From positions 8,218 through 59,313 of the forward strand of contig NZ_JACWCT010000107.1 of the NCBI RefSeq assembly GCF_016613415.1: a stretch of DNA of 51,096 nucleotides, read 5' to 3'. The translations under genes were made by a program, and so were the position numbers. The first letter of the stretch is position 1; every line of letters begins with the position of its first letter. Source of the stretch: Methylobacterium ajmalii. GTDB lineage: Bacteria > Pseudomonadota > Alphaproteobacteria > Rhizobiales > Beijerinckiaceae. This document shows positions 7,836 to 15,104 of the stretch, piece after piece. Below the pieces are notes generated by a model. That model was not told where the DNA came from. It made no database searches and saw nothing but the letters and a program-made list of their open reading frames with translations.

Positions 7836-9536
7836 TCAGTGCGCGGCGGTATCCCGCTCGTCGAAGATGTCCCGGTCCTTGGTCTCGGGCACCAGCAGCA
7901 GGCCGAGCACGAAGGTCATCAGCGCGATGACGATCGGGTACCAGAGGCCGTAATAGATGTCGCCGGTCTGGGCCACCATCGCGAAGGCGGTGGCGGGCAG
8001 CAGGCCGCCGAACCAGCCGTTGCCGATATGGTAGGGCAGGGACATCGAGGTGTAGCGGATCCGGGTCGGGAAGAGCTCGACCAGGGCCGCGGCGATCGGG
8101 CCGTAGACCATCGTGACGAAGAGCACGAGGACGAAGAGCAGCCCGATCACGCCGGCCACCTGCGGCCGGAAGATGTCGAACGGGTTCGCCATCTTGACGA
8201 CCTGGGCGTCGCCCGCCTTCGGGTAGCCCGCCGCCTGAAGCGCGCCCGCCGCCGCCTTGTTGAACTCCGCCGCCGGAGCGCCCGCCGCGAACGGGACCTC
8301 GGTGCCGTTGATCCGCACGACCGTCGGCTGGCCGGCCGGCGCGGCCTCGGTGGTGTAGCGCACCGAGGACTTGGCGAGGTAGTCGCGGGCGAGGTCGCAG
8401 GGCGCCGAGAACACCCGGGTGCCGACCGGGTTGAACAGGCTGCCGCACTGGGCCGGATCGGCCACCACGGTCACCTTGACGTTCTCGATCGCCTTCTCGA
8501 GGGCGGGGTTGGCGAGCGTGGTGATCTGCTTGAACACCGGGAAGAAGCTCAGCGCCGCGATCAGGCAGCCGGCCAGGATGATCGGCTTGCGGCCGATCTT
8601 GTCCGAGAGCCAGCCGAAGACCACGAAGAAGCCGGTGCCGAGCAGCAGCGCCCAGGCGATCAGGAGGTTGGCCGTATAGCCGTCGACCTTCAGGATCGAT
8701 TGCAGGAAGAACAGGGCGTAGAACTGGCCGGTGTACCAGACCACGCCCTGGCCGGCGACGAGGCCGAGCAGCGCGATCAAGGCGATCTTGGCGTTGCGCC
8801 ACTGGCCGAAGGCCTCGGTCAGCGGGGCCTTCGAGGTCTTGCCCTCGTCCTTCATGCGCTGGAAGGCCGGCGATTCGCTGAGCTGCAGGCGGATCCAGAG
8901 CGAGATGCCCAGCAGCAGCACCGAGACCAGGAACGGGATGCGCCAGCCCCACTCGGCGAAGGCGGCCTCACCCGTGAAGGACCGCACCGCCAGGATCACC
9001 ACCAGCGACAGGAACAGGCCCAGCGTCGCCGTGGTCTGGATCCAGCTGGTGTAGAAGCCGCGCCGGCCGTGCGGCGCGTGCTCGGCGACGTAGGTCGCCG
9101 CCCCGCCGTACTCGCCGCCGAGCGCCAGGCCTTGGGCGAGGCGCAGCACGATCAGGATGATCGGCGCCGCGATGCCGATCTGCGCGGCGTTGGGCAGGAT
9201 GCCGACGATGAAGGTCGACAGGCCCATGATCAGGATGGTGACGAGGAAGGTGTACTTGCGCCCGACGATGTCGCCGACGCGCCCGAACACCAGGGCGCCG
9301 AACGGCCGCACCAGGAAGCCCGCCGCGAAGGCGAGCAGCGCGAAGATGTCCCGGGTCGCCGGCGGGTAGGACGAGAAGAACTGCGCGCCGATGATGCCGG
9401 CGAGCGAGCCGTAGAGGTAGAAGTCGTACCACTCGAACACGGTGCCGAGGGAGGAGGCCAGGATGACCTTCTTCTCCTCCCGCGTCATCGGGCGCGCGGC
9501 ATCGCCGCTTTGCCCGAGGGCGGCTGAGCTTGCCAT
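7836..9536 (-). CDS. MFS transporter, metabolite:H+ symporter (MHS) family, with large inserted loop
   Basis: A 566-residue membrane protein with a standard MHS core: FEWYDFYLYG in helix 1, GRVGDIVGRK loop, and GGEYGG in the fourth helix region. Such proteins import carboxylates, betaine or similar solutes with protons. Between two late transmembrane segments there is an insertion of about 110 residues (roughly 342-455), polar and with two cysteines (364, 380), explaining the length over the usual 430-450. ATG at 9536 is preceded by AGGAGG on the minus strand. The gene runs toward the terminator at 7592-7621 but has its own 3' region of about 200 bp. Substrate unknown. Confidence 0.88.
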   Translation of the reverse strand: MASSAALGQSGDAARPMTREEKKVILASSLGTVFEWYDFYLYGSLAGIIGAQFFSSYPPATRDIFALLAFAAGFLVRPFGALVFGRVGDIVGRKYTFLVTILIMGLSTFIVGILPNAAQIGIAAPIILIVLRLAQGLALGGEYGGAATYVAEHAPHGRRGFYTSWIQTTATLGLFLSLVVILAVRSFTGEAAFAEWGWRIPFLVSVLLLGISLWIRLQLSESPAFQRMKDEGKTSKAPLTEAFGQWRNAKIALIALLGLVAGQGVVWYTGQFYALFFLQSILKVDGYTANLLIAWALLLGTGFFVVFGWLSDKIGRKPIILAGCLIAALSFFPVFKQITTLANPALEKAIENVKVTVVADPAQCGSLFNPVGTRVFSAPCDLARDYLAKSSVRYTTEAAPAGQPTVVRINGTEVPFAAGAPAAEFNKAAAGALQAAGYPKAGDAQVVKMANPFDIFRPQVAGVIGLLFVLVLFVTMVYGPIAAALVELFPTRIRYTSMSLPYHIGNGWFGGLLPATAFAMVAQTGDIYYGLWYPIVIALMTFVLGLLLVPETKDRDIFDERDTAAH

Positions 9537-9973
9537 GGGGTGTTCCTCCTGTGAGGGCGTTTCCTGTGACGGACGTCACGCTTCGCCCGCGCGAGTCTTC
9601 GCCGCGTCGGGACCGTCGCGTGGAGGGTGAACCGGGTATCGGGCGGCGCCTTCTCCGCCGGGCGGGGGGATTGAGACCGCCCGCTCGCGCGTGATCCGCC
9701 GCCGGAACAAATCGTTAAGCGAGCCGTGGGCCGGCGCCCATCCGACAATTCGTCGTGAGACTTAGGTCGTGCGACTTCCGTCGGGGGCTCGACATGGTCG
9801 ATCAAACCACCTGAACGACAGCTCAACGCAATGATGAATTTTCGGAGGCGGGTGCAAGCATTTAATTTACATCGCCAGGGCATTTCCCGACAAATCGGAC
9901 ACCGGTTTGTCGGAGAAAATGCGGCAAAAAATATCTAGATTATCGTCCGGTCGCGATACGATCGATCAATACT
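9537..9973. other. Intergenic region at the left edge of the AT-richer island
   Basis: Contains the promoter side of the MHS gene (9537-9620), then base composition falls visibly from about 9800. The only clear element is the palindrome at 9880-9922. No gene recognised. Confidence 0.55.
9880..9922. repeat. Palindromic element GCATTT...AAATGC
   Basis: Nested inverted repeat: outer arms GCATTT / AAATGC and inner arms CCGACAAA / TTTGTCGG around a short GC-rich centre. It marks the junction between GC-rich core DNA and the low-GC cassette. A similar half-site (GAGCATTTT) occurs near 43813. Confidence 0.65.
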
Positions 9974-10791
9974 CTAGATAGTGACATTCTTAGGATAGCC
10001 AAGCCTACGTCGGATAGAATTTATGGCACCTTGCTCGTCTTCGCGAAATATTGGCATTGCCAATTCACGATTTTGAGCGCGCTGAAAATTCTTCCGCTTT
10101 ATATTACGCATCTCTGGATCCTCTATGAGTGCTATAACTTCAAAATCTCTGCGGTCCATTTGCCTCTGTTCCATTTGCAATAAAAGAGCCTCATTTAATT
10201 TATCGTTTGAGTTTACAAAATAAATCGCCCCCGTTCGAGCTTTTTTTCGAACTCTGGGCGTGGTTTTATAATTATATCCGGCGGAAAATCTTTGAGATCC
10301 TTACTAATTGGCTCATCTTCAACGATATTTGCTGCCTTTCCCAAGGCGATGACAAGCGCGCGCGTTGCATCTTCTCTGAACGTCGAGCGAATGACATCGC
10401 GCGTCAGCAACTCCAAATCACGCACACGAATCATACTTGAAATAAAATCAATTACCCGAAGCGGTATGTCTGCGTCAAAAAACTCTCCTGTACGAATTTC
10501 ATAAGTATCACGATCCCAATATGCATTTCCCGATAAAAGAATAGCATCCAGAAGCTGACCACGCGTGCCCTGATCTATCGCGATGTCTTTTGCGATCAAA
10601 TGCGCGAGATAACCACCATCATCTTCAATAATATATTTTTCTCCATCTGCGTGAGTAAGATAGAAGCTGATAGGGTCGCCTAGACTATCCTCGAAAGCTG
10701 AACTTATGGCATAGCCAGTTGGAACGGGATGGACAGAAATGCCACCGCAGAAAGTCGTGCAAAGTGTTTTTTTCAGATCTTCAGGGCGCAT
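9974..10791 (-). pseudogene. DUF1828/DUF1829 protein gene interrupted by a -1 frameshift at A AAA AAG
   Basis: Frame one (10791 to stop at 10213) gives 192 residues resembling DUF1828, with an EDDGGYLAHL block near residues 56-65 and DTYEIRT near 93-99. The DUF1829-like C-terminal part (NSNDKLNEALLLQ, then FEVIALIEDPEMR and RAQNRELAMPIFR) continues in the -1 frame down to 9974. The two frames join exactly at an A AAA AAG heptamer (10246-10240) in phase with frame one; reading GAA AAA AAG then GCT CGA ACG restores one protein of about 270 residues. This could be a one-base deletion, a sequencing error in an A7 run, or programmed -1 frameshifting. The upstream gene is also frameshifted, which favours decay. 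DUF1828/1829 has no established function. The assignment is by remembered family pattern. Confidence 0.72.
10240..10246 (-). promoter_or_regulatory. Candidate -1 slippery heptamer A AAA AAG
   Basis: Same heptamer and phase as the dnaX-type bacterial -1 frameshift site: codons GAA AAA AAG in the zero frame, followed 24 bases later by a zero-frame stop at 10213-10215. A shift here fuses the DUF1828 and DUF1829 halves. No strong downstream stem-loop or upstream Shine-Dalgarno stimulator was evident. Confidence 0.45.
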
Positions 10792-11262
10792 CGAGGTCCA
10801 GAACTCCTTGCTCCTCTCTCACGCAGAAGAACCGCTTTGCGGCTTCCCAGAAAGTCGTTTCAGTCCAGGCATTTGTCCGCCGGTGCCGTGCCCCGATAGG
10901 CGGGATGCGAGCGAGATTATCAAGCCCAGTCGCTCCCGTCTCTAGCCTCCTCGGTCGCAGTGAGCATGCACATGCAAGCCAGGATGGCTTGCATGTGACT
11001 CGAAACGGGCGACAACGGAAAATCCGTCGACCGTTTCACGGATAAGCTTCGCGTTCCAATTTCCGCGGCCAGGGTTGCATTCCGCCAGCAAAATATAAAT
11101 CTCGCCACCCGAAACAACTTTTGAAGATCGCCATTGCCACCCCGCGCGGATCGGCTTTGTTTTGGCATAGATCGGCGCATATCGTGGCTGAAGGTCCTTT
11201 GCTGACCATTGCCCGGCAGATTCTGTAATTTTTTCCTTTTTTACCAAACGTCTTATGCGCAT
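10781..11262 (-). pseudogene. Unnamed gene with GLHVHAHC motif, frameshifted near its middle
   Basis: The zero frame from 11262 encodes 106 residues ending at TAG 10944-10942 just after GLHVHAHCDRGG. In the -1 frame the protein continues without interruption (LETGATGLDNLARIPP, then FWEAAKRFF) to TGA 10783-10781. With one base restored near 10945-10950 (GGAGGCTAG), the product is about 160 residues. Its last 11 bases overlap the start of the DUF1828 gene (ATGCGCCCTGA), so the two genes were translationally coupled. The composition matches the AT-richer island. I do not know the family; the His/Cys-rich motif could bind metal, which is inference. A truncated but functional 106-residue product cannot be excluded. 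Confidence 0.68.
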
Positions 11263-11546
11263 GTTTCATTCCATCCCCGCGCAGATGTGCGAGACTAGAT
11301 CGTGAAGTTTTTTATGTCATCATTTTTTCGCAGATCGGAGCCGATGCGCAGTCCGAGGAAAAGGCGCCGTTTTCCTCAGCTAGCAAAAATTCGGTTTGGT
11401 CGGAACCAAATGCCCACATTATCAAGCTGATCGAGTGATCATCTCAGGCCTCCGTACTCTGCCACGGCTGGCGCGGCTCCCCCACGGGAACGAGGATGGC
11501 ACCCCGGCATTGAACCTGCGAGTGCCGGGAGCCGGGAAGACACACC
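11263..11546. other. Right edge of the AT-richer island with two small inverted repeats
   Basis: Likely promoter region of the minus-strand cassette. Two hairpins are visible: GAGGAAAA / TTTTCCTC (11355-11377) and TTTGGT / ACCAAA (11395-11410). Composition returns to GC-rich at about 11430. Confidence 0.5.
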
Positions 11547-12059
11547 ATGCGTCGCGACCTGATCGTCCTCACCCTCGCCGCCGCGGCCCTCGCGGGGACG
11601 GGCGCTGCGGCGCAGCCGCTCGGCGGCGCCGGCCGGGCGGGCGCCGGGCAGCCGCATGTCGGGCCGCAGGGCGGCCGCGCCGCGGTCTATGACGTGCGCG
11701 GGCGGCACGGGCGTATCGGGGCGCTGCGCGAGCGGGGCTTCGCGGGCAGGGGCTATGCCGGCCGGAGCTTCGCGGGTCGGCGGTTCGCTGCCTACGGCGG
11801 CACCACCTTCGCCGGTCCTCTCGGGCTCTACGGCGCCAACGGCGTGCTGGAGCCCGGTCTCGTCGCCGAGCCCTACTTCAAGCTGCCGCGCCCGAGCGAG
11901 CTCGTCCCGTCGGCCTGGGGCGAGGGGACCTACGGCATCCCGACCGTCGCCGGCATCCCGCCCCAGCCGAAGGCCGATCCGGTGCTCTACGTCATCAACG
12001 GCGGCGAGCGGCGGGTCGGGGGCGCGCGGGTGATCTCGGTCGACGCGCCGCGGCGCTGA
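11547..12059 (+). CDS. Exported Gly/Arg-rich hypothetical protein
   Basis: A 170-residue protein of unknown function. Residues 1-22 are a Sec signal peptide (MRRDLIVLTLAAAALAG, cleavage near AAA|QP). A central low-complexity part repeats short RGFAGR / GYAGR / SFAGR units at about 65-80. The C-terminal half is more ordered, with LPRPSELVPSAWGEGTYGIP and PVLYVINGG. Such periplasmic or surface proteins are frequent in Methylobacterium. It stands alone between the frameshifted cassette and the histidine kinase gene. Confidence 0.75.
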   Translation: MRRDLIVLTLAAAALAGTGAAAQPLGGAGRAGAGQPHVGPQGGRAAVYDVRGRHGRIGALRERGFAGRGYAGRSFAGRRFAAYGGTTFAGPLGLYGANGVLEPGLVAEPYFKLPRPSELVPSAWGEGTYGIPTVAGIPPQPKADPVLYVINGGERRVGGARVISVDAPRR

Positions 12060-12248
12060 CCCGCGACCTTCTCTCGCAGGAACCGGAGCGGGAAGGACCC
12101 TTCGGGCATGCGGGCGGGCGCTCGCCTGCCCGGCCGCGATTTGTTATGCCGTGCGGGTGATGCCGACCTCGCCCCCCACGCCGTCGAACCGGACAGCCTG
12201 CCGGTTTCCCGGCCGGACGCCTCCCGTCGGGAGCGGACGGCCGCGCGC

Positions 12249-13025
12249 ATGAGCGGGGCGGAGCGAATCCTGGCCGAGACGGCGGAGGCCGACGAGGCCG
12301 CCGCGTTGCGCCGGGAGGTCGGCGCCCTGCGGCGCGCCCTGTCCGAGCGCGACGCGTTCCTGGCCGGCGTGGCGCACGAGCTGCGCAACCCGATGACCCC
12401 GATCCTCGGCCAGGTCGAGCGCCTGCGCGCCGCCGCCGAGCGCGACGCGCCGGAGGGCCGGGTGGCGCAGGGGCTGGCGCAGCTGCACTGGCTCGTCGAG
12501 CGCTACATCCGCCGGGCCACCACCCTCCTCGACGTGTCGCGGGCGCAGGCCGGGCAGCTCGCGCTGCTGGCCACGCCCGTGCCGCTGGCCGAGGTGGTGG
12601 ACGAGGTGGTGGAGAGCCTGCGGCCGATGGCGGCGCATGCCGGCAGCGCGATCGCGGTCGCGGTGCCGGACGACCTCGTGCTGTCCTGCGAGCGGCTCGC
12701 CCTCGACCAGATCCTCGACAACCTGATCACCAACGCGATCAAGTACGGCGACGGCGGCGCCATCGCGGTGGCGGCGGCGCGGGACGGCGCGGTGGCGCGG
12801 ATCCGGGTGAGCGACCGCGGCGTCGGCATCCCGGCGGCCGACCAGGGCCGGATCTTCGAGCGGTTCGAGCGCGCGGTGGCCGATCCCGGCACGGCGCCGA
12901 CCGGCTTCGGGGTCGGGCTGTGGCTGGTGCGCCGCCTCGCCGAGGCGATGGGCGGGAGCGTCGCCCTCGAGAGCCGCCCTGGCGAAGGCGCGACCTTCAC
13001 GGTAACGCTTCCCCTGCACGGGTAG
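12249..13025 (+). CDS. Soluble sensor histidine kinase beside a KaiC-like ATPase
   Basis: A 258-residue kinase without membrane segments. An N-terminal coiled coil (about 15-35) leads into HisKA with phospho-acceptor His43 in VAHELRNP. The HATPase_c part carries an N-box DQILDNLITNAIKYG, G1 DRGVGIP and G2 GFGVGLWL. No PAS or GAF sensor is present, so it probably takes its signal from a partner; the KaiC homologue starts 68 bp downstream and a response regulator follows. ATG 12249 is chosen because the coiled coil begins there; a longer in-frame start at 12108 adds an unconserved segment. It likely phosphorylates the regulator at 14684, by context only. Confidence 0.86.
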   Translation: MSGAERILAETAEADEAAALRREVGALRRALSERDAFLAGVAHELRNPMTPILGQVERLRAAAERDAPEGRVAQGLAQLHWLVERYIRRATTLLDVSRAQAGQLALLATPVPLAEVVDEVVESLRPMAAHAGSAIAVAVPDDLVLSCERLALDQILDNLITNAIKYGDGGAIAVAAARDGAVARIRVSDRGVGIPAADQGRIFERFERAVADPGTAPTGFGVGLWLVRRLAEAMGGSVALESRPGEGATFTVTLPLHG

Positions 13026-13092
13026 GCGATCACGGCGGGGATCGACGATCCCGCGCGGGGTCGATGAGTTCCACACGAGGCCGAGAGCGCGG

Positions 13093-14679
13093 ATGACGGG
13101 GGCGGGACCGAGCATGGGGCAGGCCGGGGCCTATGGCGGGCTGGAGCGGGTTCCGACGGGAATCGCCGGCCTCGACGAGATCCTCGGCGGCGGGCTGTTT
13201 CGCGGCGGCGTCTACATCGTCCAGGGCACGCCGGGCTCGGGCAAAACCATCTTCGGCAACCAGGCCTGCTACACCCATGCGGGCGCCTCGCCCGCCTACG
13301 AAGATATGGGCGCCTCGCCCGCCTACGAGGATAGGGGCGCCTCGCCCGCCACATGCGATCCGGGCGCCGCGCCCGAGCATCGGGCGCTCTACGTCACGCT
13401 GCTGGCCGAGAGCCACGCGCGGATGCTCGGCCACATCGCGCCGCTCGGCTTCTTCCGGCCCGACCTGATCCCCGACCGGATCACGTATCTCAGCGCCTTC
13501 CGCACCCTGCAGGACGGGGGACTGGCCGGCCTCCTGACCCTGCTGCGGCGGGAGACCTCCCAGCGCGAGGCGAGCCTCGTCGTCCTCGACGGGCTGGTGG
13601 CGGCGGAGGAGACCGCCGCCTCGACCCTCGAGTTCAAGACCTTCATCCACGAATTGCAGACCCAGGCCGCCGCCACCGGCGCCACCGTGCTGCTCCTCAC
13701 CAGCGCCTCGGCCGGGGCCGATCTGGTGGCGGCCGAGCACACGATGGTGGACGGGCTCATCGTCCTGTCGAGCCGCCTTGCCGGGTGGCGGGCCGAGCGC
13801 GAGATCGAGGTGCGCAAGTTCCGCGGCGGCGGCTTCCTGCGCGGGCGCCACGCCTTCCGCATCACCGACGACGGGGTCCGGGTGTTTCCCCGCATCGAGG
13901 CGCGCCTGCGGGTGCCGAGCCGGCGCGACCCTGTCGAGGGGCCGGCGCTGACCACCGGCCTGCCCCCCCTCGACGCGATGCTGGGCGGCGGCCTGCCGCA
14001 CGCCTCCACCACCCTGGTCGGCGGTCCCGCCGGCATCGGCAAGACCACGCTCGGCCTGCAGTTCCTCGGCGCCGACCCGGAGGCGCCGGGCCTGCTCTGC
14101 GGCTTCTACGAGAGCGAGGCGGCGCTCCTCGCCAAGGCGCGGGCGCTCGCGCTGCCGGTCGCCGGCCTGATCGAGCGGGGCCGGGTCGGGGTGATGTGGC
14201 AGCCCGCCACCGAGGGGCTGATCGACGAGGTCTGCGACGATCTCCTGCGCGATATCCGGAACCGGGGGGTCCGGCGCGTGTTCATCGACGGTCTGGACGC
14301 GATGAGCCGGATCGCAGGGGATCAGGACCGGATCGTCCGCATCTTCGCCGCTCTCACGGCGGAGCTGAGGGCGCTGGGCGTGACGGCGATGTACACCCGA
14401 GAAACCGATCTGCGCGGCACCTTCGTCGATGCGCCCTCCGGCAGTGGCTCCCTGCGGCAGACCTCCAGCGTCGCCGAGAACGTGGTGCTGATGCGCTCCT
14501 GCGCCCTGCGCTCCGGCCGCCACCGCCTGATCGCCGTTGCCAAGGTCCGGGACGCCCGGATCGACCCCCGCCTGCGCGTCTTCGACATCCGCCCCGGCGG
14601 CCTGGCGATCGACGACGGCCCCGATCGCGCCGAGGCGATCCTGGCCGACCGGGACGCCCCGAGCCGCGGCGGGGAGTAG
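13093..14679 (+). CDS. KaiC-like double RecA-domain ATPase
   Basis: A 528-residue protein with two KaiC/RadA-like ATPase domains. Domain 1 has Walker A GTPGSGKT at 45-52 and Walker B SLVVLDG near 157-163. Domain 2 has Walker A GPAGIGKT at 311-318 and Walker B FIDG at 397-400. Cyanobacterial KaiC has paired catalytic glutamates after each Walker A; here the matching places read LAES and YESE, so only one Glu is clear in each. Between Walker A and the next strand of domain 1 lies an in-frame 9-residue tandem repeat (about 63-98), GASPAYED. No KaiA or KaiB gene is nearby; the neighbours are a histidine kinase and a response regulator, so a timing or stress-signalling role is likely but unproven. 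Confidence 0.87.
   Translation: MTGAGPSMGQAGAYGGLERVPTGIAGLDEILGGGLFRGGVYIVQGTPGSGKTIFGNQACYTHAGASPAYEDMGASPAYEDRGASPATCDPGAAPEHRALYVTLLAESHARMLGHIAPLGFFRPDLIPDRITYLSAFRTLQDGGLAGLLTLLRRETSQREASLVVLDGLVAAEETAASTLEFKTFIHELQTQAAATGATVLLLTSASAGADLVAAEHTMVDGLIVLSSRLAGWRAEREIEVRKFRGGGFLRGRHAFRITDDGVRVFPRIEARLRVPSRRDPVEGPALTTGLPPLDAMLGGGLPHASTTLVGGPAGIGKTTLGLQFLGADPEAPGLLCGFYESEAALLAKARALALPVAGLIERGRVGVMWQPATEGLIDEVCDDLLRDIRNRGVRRVFIDGLDAMSRIAGDQDRIVRIFAALTAELRALGVTAMYTRETDLRGTFVDAPSGSGSLRQTSSVAENVVLMRSCALRSGRHRLIAVAKVRDARIDPRLRVFDIRPGGLAIDDGPDRAEAILADRDAPSRGGE
13281..13388 (+). repeat. 27-bp tandem repeat inside the KaiC-like gene
   Basis: Four units start at 13281, 13308, 13335 and 13362, exactly 27 bp apart. 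The first two are nearly identical; units three and four keep the GGGCGCCTCGCCCG-type head but have diverged tails. Each head is a small inverted repeat (GGGCG-CCT-CGCCC). The repeat keeps the frame, adding nine residues per unit. Confidence 0.9.
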
Positions 14680-14683
14680 GCCC

Positions 14684-15049
14684 GTGGCGAGGGTGCTCAT
14701 CGTCGACGACGAGTTCGGCATCGCCGAGCTGCTGGACGCGGTCCTGTCCGACGACGGCCACGCCGTGGCGACCGCCGCCAACGGGCGCCAGGGCCTCGCC
14801 CGCGTCGCCGCCGACCCGCCCGACCTGATCTTCCTCGACTTCATGATGCCGGTGATGGACGGGCCCGCGATGCTGGCCGCCCTCGCGGGCGACCCGGGCA
14901 CGCGGGGCATCCCGGTCGTGCTGATGAGCTCGATGCCCGAGGAAACCGTGCGCGAGCGCGCCGGCGGCCACGCCGCCTTCCTGCGAAAACCGTTCCGGCT
15001 CAAGCAGGTGCGCAACCTCGTCGCGGCACTGGCACCGCGCGACGAATAG
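14684..15049 (+). CDS. Single-domain response regulator
   Basis: A 121-residue receiver-only protein (CheY/Spo0F type). The acidic pair is DDE at 8-10, the phospho-acceptor is Asp52 in FLDFMMP, a Ser in VLMSSMP follows strand 4, and the conserved Lys is in FLRKPF. There is no output domain. The start is GTG 14684, four bases after the KaiC-like stop, with GGGGAG about 7 bp upstream. It is the likely phosphorylation target of the kinase at 12249, forming a kinase-KaiC-receiver operon. Confidence 0.9.
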   Translation: MARVLIVDDEFGIAELLDAVLSDDGHAVATAANGRQGLARVAADPPDLIFLDFMMPVMDGPAMLAALAGDPGTRGIPVVLMSSMPEETVRERAGGHAAFLRKPFRLKQVRNLVAALAPRDE

Positions 15050-15062
15050 TTGACTCAGTCAA
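15050..15062. promoter_or_regulatory. Candidate MarR operator TTGACTCAGTCAA
   Basis: Perfect 13-bp palindrome (TTGACT-C-AGTCAA), extended imperfectly on both sides, placed 43-55 bp before the MarR-GNAT start. Palindromes of this shape are typical of MarR-family autoregulation. It begins one base after the response regulator stop codon. Confidence 0.65.
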
Positions 15063-15104
15063 TCGATCGGACGATCCTGCCGGCCTGAGCGGAGGCGGGC
15101 GGCG

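Noticed and set aside
10719..11045. Plus-strand frames across the AT-richer island
   Set aside because: The minus strand carries family-like protein sequence with a coupled gene overlap, while the plus-strand frames lack conserved motifs.
13093..14679. Circadian clock kaiABC locus
   Set aside because: No kaiA or kaiB gene nearby and incomplete catalytic glutamates; only a KaiC-like ATPase can be claimed.
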